Assembly: GCA_963751665.1 (NCBI GenBank)
Contig: CAVVVF010000004.1
Span: 310,001 to 374,000, forward strand
Direction: 5' to 3'
Length of the DNA: 64,000 nucleotides
DNA from: AC-69 sp963751665
GTDB taxonomy: Bacteria > Actinomycetota > UBA4738 > HRBIN12
The stretch's first letter is position 1; each line of letters opens with the position of its first letter. This document shows, piece after piece, positions 1 to 7,890 of this stretch. The notes beneath the pieces were generated by a model. It made no database searches and was not told where the DNA came from. It saw only the letters and a program-made list of their open reading frames with translations. The position numbers and the translations under genes were made by a program.

Positions 1-198
1 GGGCCAGCGGCACAACCCGCCACAGGCCTGAGGAGTCATACGGCAAACGGATGAGGCCAGCGCCCCTGCGGTGCGACTGGTGCCGATCCCCAGATACCTG
101 GTCCATCTGCGGTAAGCGGGCCTACGCACCCAAGCGCATGTAAGAACGCCACGCCATTCGTAACGTCTGACCGTCCCATCCGGCTCGATAGGACGAGG

Positions 199-1557
199 GG
201 TACAGCCACGGAACCTAGGGAAGCCTTCAGGCGCATCCTCTGGCACAAGAAGCTGATCGTCGCCTTCATCGCCCTCGGGGCTCTCATCGCCTTCGCGTCC
301 CAGAACCGGCACGTCACCTATGAGGCCTCCACGCGGCTCCTCGTCTCTGGGAAGGCGATCAGTCAGACCTCTGCATCCTCCATCGCGGACATCGTTGCCG
401 GGATCGCGACGGACCGGGACCAGCTGGCATCGGTGCTTCAAAGCATCGGCGCCGATCGATCGGCTGATGCCTTTGTCCGCGGCGTGTCGGTCCGATCGAT
501 CGGGAGCTCCGGGATCGTGGACCTTTCGGTGACCGACAGGGATCCCGCGATTGCTACGGCCGTCGCGGACGCTCTGACCTCTCGCGTGATCCAGGTGATG
601 CGCGAGACACGCGCGGTGAAGTACCCACTCCCGACCCTCATCGACGACGCAAGCTCCTCGGTCACGGTTCCGCCCCGGTCGATCGCACCCCTGTGGAAGC
701 AATACGTCATACTTGGTGCCCTGTTCGGCCTCATCCTTGGGATCGTGGGCGCCTCCCTGCTCGAGGCCCTCCGCCCCACGATGGTGGGCAAGGAGGCCAT
801 TGCTGCGGAGCTGGGAGCGCCCGTCCTAGGCGTGTTGCGGCGTGGATTCAGGAAGAGCTCGCGGGATGTCTCCTTGGTGCGTTGGCAGCTGGCGGCGCAG
901 GCGAAGCGGATCGGTGTGGGGATGGTGCAGCTCGCGGCGGCCGGCCCCGGCATCAACCTGCTGCCACTCTCGGCGGCGCTGGCCGCACCTGGGGAGACAC
1001 CGAACCGTCTGGTGCTCGCGCGCGACTGGCGCGGATGGATGGTAACCGATTGGCGCGGGCGGAAGGGAACGGACCAAGCTGCCGATGGACCAAGCTCCGA
1101 TCCAACGAGACGCTTCTTCGTCCCCGGGACCTCCAGTCTCGAGATCGGGGTCCTCGATCAGACGACCAGGCTCTCGGTCTTTCCGAACGGCGCGGCTGGC
1201 CTGGTCGTCGTGACGCCGATTGCGATCAAGAAGGCGGCCTTGGAACCCACGAAGAACCTGCTGACGATCACCGGTTGGCCCCCGGTCGGCGTGATCGCGT
1301 ATCGCCGGAGTCGCACGGACCCACTGGTGCGCGCGCTCGCCAATCTAACCCAAGCAACCCGACGGAACGGCCACGCGGGAAAGCACTCCTCAACCTCCAG
1401 CGAGAGTCCGCGAGACCAAGTTGAAGCGGTCAGGCACGCTTCCCCGGCCTCGGGAACGAGGTCACGGGACGAGATATCCGCAGGCAGGGCAGGAGGGCGG
1501 GGGGTCCGTGGGAGGAGCGACCCCTCGGCCTCGGGCACAAGCTCTCGGGACAAGTAG
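199..1557 (+). CDS. Wzz-like chain-length determinant / polysaccharide co-polymerase (start not resolved)
   Basis: Likely inner-membrane co-polymerase setting polysaccharide chain length. The frame encodes a basic stretch then a first membrane helix at about 238-310 (HKKLIVAFIALGALIAFAS), an extracytoplasmic segment of about 130 residues with the V-S-V-R and V-D-L-S-V-T-D pattern of Wzz domains, and a second helix at about 697-770 (QYVILGALFGLILGIVGAS). A cytoplasmic part follows with the usual 'LGAPVLGVL' after TM2. That part resembles the kinase domain of bacterial tyrosine kinases in position, but I see no Walker A motif, so it is probably not a kinase. The frame is open from 55, but no ATG, GTG or TTG occurs before the GTG at 433, which would remove TM1. 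The start is therefore either non-standard or hidden by an upstream indel. It is followed after 2 nt by the polymerase gene, which supports a role in polymer export. Confidence 0.7.
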   Translation, partial: GTATEPREAFRRILWHKKLIVAFIALGALIAFASQNRHVTYEASTRLLVSGKAISQTSASSIADIVAGIATDRDQLASVLQSIGADRSADAFVRGVSVRSIGSSGIVDLSVTDRDPAIATAVADALTSRVIQVMRETRAVKYPLPTLIDDASSSVTVPPRSIAPLWKQYVILGALFGLILGIVGASLLEALRPTMVGKEAIAAELGAPVLGVLRRGFRKSSRDVSLVRWQLAAQAKRIGVGMVQLAAAGPGINLLPLSAALAAPGETPNRLVLARDWRGWMVTDWRGRKGTDQAADGPSSDPTRRFFVPGTSSLEIGVLDQTTRLSVFPNGAAGLVVVTPIAIKKAALEPTKNLLTITGWPPVGVIAYRRSRTDPLVRALANLTQATRRNGHAGKHSSTSSESPRDQVEAVRHASPASGTRSRDEISAGRAGGRGVRGRSDPSASGTSSRDK

Positions 1558-1559
1558 GC

Positions 1560-2828
1560 GTGGTTACGGCGTCGGCTGACCGTCCCCGAGCGGCTGACCG
1601 GTGGCCGGCCGTCTTGGTTGCCTTCGCCATCATCGCGTTCCCGCTATTGCGGCCACATGGTCCGGCACACATCACGCCGGACGACGTCCTCATCGCCGCG
1701 TCCATCCTCGGGGTGTTGATGTGGGCGGGAACCTACCGGGTGCCCATGCACTTACCCTACGTGGTCCCCGTTGCCCTTCTGGTGGTCACGGGACTGTTTG
1801 CCGCGATGCTCAGCGTGCAACCCGACGCGAGTTCACTGGCTGTCATCCAGGACCTGTTCGTGTTCGCCTGGGCTGCCGCCATCGCAAACGTGGCGGTCAT
1901 CCCCCAGAACATCTCGATCATCCTCTCGTCGTGGGTATGGAGCGCAGTGGCCTGGGCATCGATCCTGATCATCCTGGTGTTGGGGAGCGGTGTCCGGGGG
2001 CAGCTCACCTTCGATAACCCGAACATGGCCGGAAACTACTTCCTACTCTCCTTTTTCGTCCTTCTCATCAGCCCGCAGCCGCGAAACCGGGTCGTTCGGG
2101 GATTGGCCTTTCTCATCGTGATCATGGCGATGGTCCTGACCGGATCGAACGGAGCCCTTCTCGCCCTCGCCGTGGGCGGATCCGTGGCGGGCCTCTTCGC
2201 GTTGTGGCGCCGGACGTCCTTGGAGGTCGTGATCGTCGTTGGGACCGTCATGGGCGCTCTCGTTATCGGACTCGCCTACCTCTTCATCGAGAGCGGAACT
2301 CTGACGAGGATCGAGAAGAGCCCCAATCCGATCTTGAAGCGCTCTCTCGCGCGAAGCCCAAGGAGCGCGGAAGGCCGGAAGAGCCTGTTCTCGGAGGAAT
2401 TCAACTTGTACCGGACCGGAAGATTGATTGGGATTGGGCCCGCCACAACCAAAGTCAACCTGGAACAGGCTTCCGGTCAGATCGTGAAGGAGGCGCACGA
2501 CGACTATCTGGCGACCCTCGTCGAGCGGGGGTCGGTCGGAGTCATCGGACTGTTGCTTCTCATGGGGGCTATCGGCGTGCGAGCGTTCTCCGTCGGACGG
2601 CGCGCCCCGCCGCCTGCGACCCCGGCGCTCCTGAGGAACCCCTCGGCCATCATCGGTGTGGTCATCGCGATGGCCGTGTTCGCCACCACGCACGAGATCC
2701 TCCACTACCGACACGTCTGGGCATTCTTCGGGATCATCGCGGGTCTGCATCTGCATCTCTTCGGAGGGCCGAGGCAGTCTGGCGCCGTTCCGGGCGGTTC
2801 GCTCTCCGTCGTCGGAGAGAGCAGGTGA
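1560..2828 (+). CDS. O-antigen ligase/polymerase family membrane protein (Wzy/WaaL-like)
   Basis: 422-residue polytopic membrane protein starting at GTG 1560, two bases after the Wzz-like gene. About ten hydrophobic segments can be seen. The family-typical motif TFDNPNMAGNYFLLSFF (about residues 142-158) is the DNPN/AG loop of O-antigen ligase-related proteins. The large late loop carries GRLIGIGP followed by EAHDDYLATLVERGSVG, the conserved glycine / H-x-x-x-L / E-x-G pattern of the Wzy_C family. It probably polymerises undecaprenyl-linked repeat units on the outer face of the membrane, or transfers the polymer to an acceptor; sequence alone does not separate the two. Its stop overlaps the next start as GTGA at 2825-2828, so the two genes are likely translationally coupled. 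Confidence 0.85.
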   Translation: MVTASADRPRAADRWPAVLVAFAIIAFPLLRPHGPAHITPDDVLIAASILGVLMWAGTYRVPMHLPYVVPVALLVVTGLFAAMLSVQPDASSLAVIQDLFVFAWAAAIANVAVIPQNISIILSSWVWSAVAWASILIILVLGSGVRGQLTFDNPNMAGNYFLLSFFVLLISPQPRNRVVRGLAFLIVIMAMVLTGSNGALLALAVGGSVAGLFALWRRTSLEVVIVVGTVMGALVIGLAYLFIESGTLTRIEKSPNPILKRSLARSPRSAEGRKSLFSEEFNLYRTGRLIGIGPATTKVNLEQASGQIVKEAHDDYLATLVERGSVGVIGLLLLMGAIGVRAFSVGRRAPPPATPALLRNPSAIIGVVIAMAVFATTHEILHYRHVWAFFGIIAGLHLHLFGGPRQSGAVPGGSLSVVGESR

Positions 2829-4666
2829 GCCCGCGCGAGGACCCCGGCGATCCGGCCAGCCGTCAGGCCACTTCCGACCTCCCCGTGGACCACGTGTGGT
2901 CCAACGTCCGGGTCTTCCTCGCCGGAGGGAAGCTGGCGGTGGCCTGCCAACTGGGGGGCGACCGACTCGGACCGCAGCTGGCCGAGCTCGCCGAGAAGGT
3001 CGTCGTCGTGGGCGATCGAGTTCACGCTGGGCCGGGCTGGTCGGCGACGGTCGCCGCACCAGACGCAGCGCCCTTCGCGGACGGATCCTTCGATCTGGTC
3101 GTGGTCGAGGTGGCCGAGCGCACCGGGCGACCGGCAGCTGGGGTGCGCGACGAGGCGAGGCGCCTCTGCCGGTCGACGGGTTGGGTCGTGATCGGTTCCC
3201 GTTCCCGACGTGAGGCGCGGGAGATCCGGCAGTGGCTCGGACCCCAGGCCGGCACTATGTGCGCGGCCCTGCCAGGCCCCCGTCGCCCGGCGGTGCTGGT
3301 CGACCCCCGCGACCGGGAAGCCGGTGCGTACTTTCTGCGAAGCGTGGCCTTCCCGTATCGCTCGCCTGGACGAAGCGGCCCGATGGCACGCCTCGAGCAA
3401 TTGCGCAATCGGGCCGCCATGGCAGCGCCCGCCAGGATGGCGCTTGGCGGGACCTCGGGCCGCCTGACCGTCGTCCCATCCACAGGGGCGTCGGCGTCCC
3501 TGCTCGAGGAACTGGCGTCATTCATCCGTTCCTCTTGGACGCAGTTGGAGCTTCCCGGCCGGTCTCCCGATCGCCTCTCGACTCTCGTCATGGCGCATCG
3601 GAAGACGAGAGCCGCCGTCGTGAGCGTGATCCTCTTCGGCGGATCGGTTCCCCTGGTAGCGAAGCTCCCGCGGTACGGTGGGGCCAATCCGGCCCTTCGA
3701 CGTGAGTCCCAAACCCTGGAGTCGGTCTTCGGAGCCGTCGGGGGTCCCATCCTGGCTTCGCTGCCCCGACCACTCGGTCTCCATGTCATTGGCGGGACTG
3801 ATGTGTTCCTGCAGACGAGCGTCCCCGGTCGTCATCTGGTCGCGGAGACCGCCGCCAGACGGATCACGCGGGCGAGGGTCAAGCGTCAGCTTGACCTCAT
3901 GTTCTCGTGGTTGTCGCAGCTCCAGGCGGAATCCGGTCGATGGGTACCGGTGGAGAACGCGCTCATCGACGCCGAGCTGGTTCCGCTCGCGGAGACCGCG
4001 GCGGCGGCGCTGGGGGGTGATCCGCGCGTCGGGGCGTTCCTGGACCAGGCCATCGACCGGGCTCGTCGACTCGTGGGGACACCCGTGCGAATGGTGGTCG
4101 TCCACGGCGACTACTGGGCCGGCAACGTCCTCGTCGACGCCGAACGCATCACGGGGGTCGTCGATTGGGAGCGAGCGACGGTCGGCGACCTCCCGATCTG
4201 GGACCCCGTCAAGGCTGTGATGGACGCGGCCTATCACCTGGATCGCTACCGTTCCGTGCCCCGACGTGGTGTCGATGCGCTCCCTCGGTGGGGCGAACTC
4301 GGGGCCTGGCAAGGCACAGCGGATCCGCACTTCGCGGTGGGGTTCCGTGCCGCCGTCGCGGAGCCGGGCTGGCTCTCCGACCTGGCCAAGGATGCCTTGG
4401 CCAGGACCTTCGTCGCCGCCGGGATCCCGCTGGGTTGGCTCCCGGTGGCTCTGCCGTTCCACCTGGTTCGAGAGTTCGTGCATGCGGATGCTTCACCTCG
4501 ATCCGTGGCGGGCTGGGGGTCGGTGCTCCGCGCCCTCGCGGCGACGCCGAGTACCTGGGCGGACGAGTTCGCGGGCGATCGTCGCGGCGCCCGTGTCGCT
4601 TCCGACCTGCATCCGGGTTTGAAGCTGGGACTCCGAGCCGGAGCGGAGGATCGCCGTGGTGGATGA
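2825..4666 (+). CDS. fusion of methyltransferase-like domain and aminoglycoside-phosphotransferase-like kinase
   Basis: 613-residue protein with start chosen at GTG 2825, which overlaps the upstream stop by 4 nt; the frame stays open further upstream but that part lies inside the polymerase gene. The N-terminal ~150 residues resemble the second half of a class I SAM methyltransferase (ADGSFDLVVVEVAE, then a strand with GWVVIGSRSR), but a clear glycine-rich SAM loop is not visible, so activity is doubtful. The C-terminal ~330 residues are an APH/choline-kinase-like fold: a possible catalytic Lys in LVAKLPRYGG, the Brenner loop VVHGDYWAGNVLVD (H-G-D-x4-N) and the metal-binding VVDWE. The kinase part looks intact and may phosphorylate a sugar, alditol or lipid precursor in polymer synthesis; the substrate cannot be told. 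Antibiotic resistance is unlikely in this setting. Confidence 0.7.
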   Translation: MSPREDPGDPASRQATSDLPVDHVWSNVRVFLAGGKLAVACQLGGDRLGPQLAELAEKVVVVGDRVHAGPGWSATVAAPDAAPFADGSFDLVVVEVAERTGRPAAGVRDEARRLCRSTGWVVIGSRSRREAREIRQWLGPQAGTMCAALPGPRRPAVLVDPRDREAGAYFLRSVAFPYRSPGRSGPMARLEQLRNRAAMAAPARMALGGTSGRLTVVPSTGASASLLEELASFIRSSWTQLELPGRSPDRLSTLVMAHRKTRAAVVSVILFGGSVPLVAKLPRYGGANPALRRESQTLESVFGAVGGPILASLPRPLGLHVIGGTDVFLQTSVPGRHLVAETAARRITRARVKRQLDLMFSWLSQLQAESGRWVPVENALIDAELVPLAETAAAALGGDPRVGAFLDQAIDRARRLVGTPVRMVVVHGDYWAGNVLVDAERITGVVDWERATVGDLPIWDPVKAVMDAAYHLDRYRSVPRRGVDALPRWGELGAWQGTADPHFAVGFRAAVAEPGWLSDLAKDALARTFVAAGIPLGWLPVALPFHLVREFVHADASPRSVAGWGSVLRALAATPSTWADEFAGDRRGARVASDLHPGLKLGLRAGAEDRRGG

Positions 4667-6101
4667 GATTGCCGAGCATGGCGTCGACGACAGCATGGGC
4701 GCGCTCCTCGGAGAGAGCCAGACGCGAGGCGGCGCTCGCGACTGGCCTGCGTCGTTCGTCCGGGCACTGTGCCTGGCGCTGAACGACGCCGAGATCAGAT
4801 GGCTTGTCCTCCGGAACCACGAGGACCTGCCCGACCGAGTGGGACACGACGTCGACATCGTGGTGCATCCAGACGATGCGCCGCGGATCGCCGACCTCGT
4901 GAGATCCCTTGTCCGCAAAGAGGGGCTCTTCCTCCTGCGCGTGTATCGAGGGATCGAGCACCACACGTTCGACGTTGCCGCGTCGGATCTCGGCGGACGC
5001 CTCCTCCTGCACGTCGACGTGCAGACCGCCGCTCGGTACCGGGGAAGGCTCCTGATCGATGCGGACGATATCCTGGCGCATCGCCGGCGCACCGCCGAAG
5101 GTCTGTGGGCTCTGACCGAGGGGATGGAAGGGTACGCGCTCCTTCTCCACGCCGCCCTGCACAAAGGCGCGCTCAAGGACAAGTACGCTGATCGCCTGCT
5201 GACCCTGGAGAGCACGGCGGCTGGCGAGATGCTCCGCGTGGCGACGGAGCGGCTCGGACCTGGTCTCGGCCGCCGGCTGGCGAACGTACGAACGGAACCC
5301 GAGTTGCTGACCCTTCGGAAGAAGCTCGGACGTGCGGTCGACCGTCGGTACCCGGGGAACGTGTGGCGGAGGCCCTGGTTCAACCTCCGGAGCGGGGTCA
5401 CGATGACCCGACTCCGACTTCGGCCTCGAGGTCTGTTCGTGGTTTTCCTCGGGCCGGACGGGTCGGGGAAGTCGTCCACGACGGATCTGTTGGCGACCAT
5501 GCTGGGTACCCAATCGAACGTCCTCCCCGTGCACCGCGTCTATCTGGGAAGCGGGACCCCTTTGCTACCGACGCGCAAGCTGATGCGAAGGGTGCATGCG
5601 AGGTCGGGGCGCCGGGCCAAGAACCGTGAGCACGTGCGGGACGTCCGACCCCGGCGACTGCGAGGCGCGCTCCACGTCATGGCAGATGAGATCGTGCGCT
5701 ACTGGCTTCAGGTCTGGCCACGGCTCTCACCCCACGGGATCGTCCTCGCCGACCGATACGCCTACGACGTCCTGCGGGTCAACAATGCGACCGTGCGACG
5801 CCGCTGGTTCCGGCGATTCGCGACCGCGATCATCCCGTCCCCGGACATCGCGTTCATGCTCGAAGGCCTGCCGGCGGTGATCGCGGCTCGGAAGGGTGAA
5901 CTCACGCTCGCGGAAACGATCCGCCAGCAGGAAGCGTATCGGGAGCTCGCCGGTCTCGTGCCCGGCTTCCGGACCCTCGACCTGACGATCCGCGACGAGC
6001 CTGCGCTCCGTCGCGTGGCGCTCCAGATCCTTGATGCCTTCGCGGTCCGTAACGGCGGGGTTCCCCACAACCAGGGTTCCGCGCCGAGCGGTACACCGTG
6101 A
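4656..6101 (+). CDS. nucleotidyltransferase-like / thymidylate-kinase-like P-loop fusion protein
   Basis: 481 residues, starting at GTG 4656 and overlapping the upstream gene by 11 nt. The N-terminal part reads like a nucleotidyltransferase-fold domain of the type found in polysaccharide loci (LVLRNHEDLPDRVGHDVDIV, with the acidic D-x-D pair). The C-terminal ~230 residues begin with a Walker A motif, FLGPDGSGKSSTTDLLA, and contain LADRYAYDVLRVN, which resembles the D-R-Y box of thymidylate kinases. The protein is therefore a two-domain nucleotide enzyme, presumably acting on an activated precursor. No family member of known function comes to mind. It lies in a tight four-gene rightward block with the polymerase and the kinase fusion, which ties it to surface polymer synthesis. 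Confidence 0.65.
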   Translation: MVDEIAEHGVDDSMGALLGESQTRGGARDWPASFVRALCLALNDAEIRWLVLRNHEDLPDRVGHDVDIVVHPDDAPRIADLVRSLVRKEGLFLLRVYRGIEHHTFDVAASDLGGRLLLHVDVQTAARYRGRLLIDADDILAHRRRTAEGLWALTEGMEGYALLLHAALHKGALKDKYADRLLTLESTAAGEMLRVATERLGPGLGRRLANVRTEPELLTLRKKLGRAVDRRYPGNVWRRPWFNLRSGVTMTRLRLRPRGLFVVFLGPDGSGKSSTTDLLATMLGTQSNVLPVHRVYLGSGTPLLPTRKLMRRVHARSGRRAKNREHVRDVRPRRLRGALHVMADEIVRYWLQVWPRLSPHGIVLADRYAYDVLRVNNATVRRRWFRRFATAIIPSPDIAFMLEGLPAVIAARKGELTLAETIRQQEAYRELAGLVPGFRTLDLTIRDEPALRRVALQILDAFAVRNGGVPHNQGSAPSGTP

Positions 6102-6200
6102 ATCTCGTCCGAAAGGCCCTTCGGAAGGTTCGGCGGAGGCAACAGGAGGTCTTCCACGCGACCCGTCGGGGACGCAGGGGCTCGCCTCGCCCGCCGCTGC

Positions 6201-7835
6201 TTGCCCCTCGACCTGCAGAGCGACCGCCCGGATCTGGTGCTGGTCGTGGTGATCGACGGGCTGCGCCCGGACTCGATCGATCCACGCCACACGCCGAATC
6301 TCCACCGGCTGCGAGCAGAAGGCGTGTCGTTCCTCGATGCACGTGCTGTCTTCCCCACCGGTACGCGTGTGAACGCGGCGGCGATCACGACGGGAACGTA
6401 TCCGGGCTCCAACGGTCTCCTGGGCAACTCCCTGTATCTCCGGCAACTCGGCGGCGGGAGGCCGTGGAGCTTGCAAGGCTACGAGGATCTCCTGCGTGCA
6501 CAGCGGGAGCTCGATGGTCGACTCCTCCTGAGGGAGAGCCTGGGTGAGATCCTCGCCCGGCACGACATGAAGCTTGCCGCCGTCTCTTCGGCATCCACCG
6601 GCTCTTCGCTGCTCCTGAGCCCGAAGGCGCCAGAAGGGGTCGGGGTCCTGGTGAACGGTGCGTTCGAGCCCGGGATCCGCGTCGCCTTCCCTGACGACGC
6701 GAATCGGGAGGTGCTCGCTCGATTCGGCCCGGCCCCGCCGAAAGCAGGCCACGCGCGCCCCCGCGGTGCATTGGTCGACTGGACGCAGCGTGTCCTCATG
6801 GAATACGTGGTCCCCGAACTCGCCCCGGATGTCGTCATCGACTGGATCACGGAGCCCGACCACACGCAGCATGCCTATGGGGTCGGATCCCCGGAGGCTC
6901 TCAAGGCGATCGGGGCCGTCGATCGGAACATCGGCTACATCCTCGCGAAGCTCGAGGAACTGAGTCTCGCGGGGAGGACCGATGTGTTCATCCTCTCGGA
7001 TCACGGCGTGACGCGCTACGAGCGCGCGATCGCAGTCGACCAGATGCTGATCCAGTCCTCGCTCAAGGCCCGGGAGGGATCGGACGACGTCGTCGTGGTT
7101 GCGAACGGACCGTGTGCGCAGCTCCACGTGAGCGGCCACGAGGCCGATCGTGTCGAGGCGATCGTGGCCTTCCTCCGGGGACAGGAGTGGAGCGGCGTCA
7201 TCTTCACGCCGGCGAACCGACCGCCGTACGAGATCGGCTCCATCGGATCGACGGACGGCCCCGCCGATGGCCCGACTCCGACTCGGGGGTGGGTGGACGG
7301 TACCTTCGCGCTGGAGCTTGCCCACCTCTTCAACCCGGACCGCTCCTGTGACGTGCTGCTGACGTTCCCATGGGGATCCGCGACGAACGAGTTCGGGGTC
7401 CCGGGGACCGACGTGACGACCGCCGTGGGGAGGAAGACCCTCCACAGCGGCCACGGCAGCCTGAGCCCGTGGGCCATGCGCACGACGTTGATCGCGAAGG
7501 GCCCTAGCTTCAAGCGCGCGTGCGCCATCCGCGTTCCGGTCGACCACGTGGATCTCGTGCCAACGATCCTGTGCCTCAAGGGGATCCAGGTGCCTGGCGG
7601 GTTGGACGGTCGCGTGGTGGCCGAGGCCCTGCGAGACGGTCCCGACGAGGAGAAGGTCGAGGTCCGAACCCGAACGGCCACGACCGAGAGCCACGATGGC
7701 AACTACCGAGCCGCGGTCCAGGTCTCGGAGGTGGACGGACACCGCTATCTCGACAAGGCATGGCGTCTGGGCAGCAACAACGGTCGAGCTGCCGGTCACG
7801 CGGCCGAAGCGGGGTCGCGAGCAAGGACGCGGTAG
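6201..7835 (+). CDS. type I phosphodiesterase / nucleotide pyrophosphatase (alkaline phosphatase superfamily)
   Basis: Alkaline-phosphatase-superfamily hydrolase of about 544 residues. Metal-site and nucleophile regions are visible: VVVIDGLRPDSID near the N-terminus, FPTGTRVNAAAITTGTYPG (Thr/Asn nucleophile region), EPDHTQHAYG, FILSDHGV and a late HSGHGSLSPWAM. It should hydrolyse phosphodiester or phosphomonoester bonds. No signal peptide is visible in this frame. The frame starts at TTG 6201, but the upstream gene ends in GTGA at 6098-6101 and that GTG opens a basic, plausible N-terminus (MNLVRKALRKVRRRQQEVFH) in another frame. A one-base indel near 6170-6195 probably splits the real gene, which would then start at 6098. 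It is convergent with the IPT-repeat gene. Confidence 0.8.
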   Translation: MPLDLQSDRPDLVLVVVIDGLRPDSIDPRHTPNLHRLRAEGVSFLDARAVFPTGTRVNAAAITTGTYPGSNGLLGNSLYLRQLGGGRPWSLQGYEDLLRAQRELDGRLLLRESLGEILARHDMKLAAVSSASTGSSLLLSPKAPEGVGVLVNGAFEPGIRVAFPDDANREVLARFGPAPPKAGHARPRGALVDWTQRVLMEYVVPELAPDVVIDWITEPDHTQHAYGVGSPEALKAIGAVDRNIGYILAKLEELSLAGRTDVFILSDHGVTRYERAIAVDQMLIQSSLKAREGSDDVVVVANGPCAQLHVSGHEADRVEAIVAFLRGQEWSGVIFTPANRPPYEIGSIGSTDGPADGPTPTRGWVDGTFALELAHLFNPDRSCDVLLTFPWGSATNEFGVPGTDVTTAVGRKTLHSGHGSLSPWAMRTTLIAKGPSFKRACAIRVPVDHVDLVPTILCLKGIQVPGGLDGRVVAEALRDGPDEEKVEVRTRTATTESHDGNYRAAVQVSEVDGHRYLDKAWRLGSNNGRAAGHAAEAGSRARTR

Positions 7836-7890
7836 GCCAGGGATCGAGGTCACACGAGCAGAGCGGGTCTCAGGCGGAGCGCGTGCGCCG

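Noticed and set aside
51..143. Short frame MRPAPLRCDWCRSPDTW... upstream of the Wzz-like gene
   Set aside because: Only 30 residues, no ribosome site, no recognised motif beyond two chance cysteines.
199..1557. Possible bacterial tyrosine kinase (BY-kinase) fused to Wzz
   Set aside because: The C-terminal part has no Walker A or Tyr cluster; only the position after TM2 resembles such kinases.
2204..2824. Upstream extension of the methyltransferase/kinase fusion
   Set aside because: Lies in another frame of the polymerase gene; the GTGA overlap at 2825 gives a natural start.
2043..3059. Long antisense open frame over the polymerase gene
   Set aside because: Composition is the Arg/Pro/Asp-rich shadow usual opposite GC-rich genes; the sense strand has clear domains.
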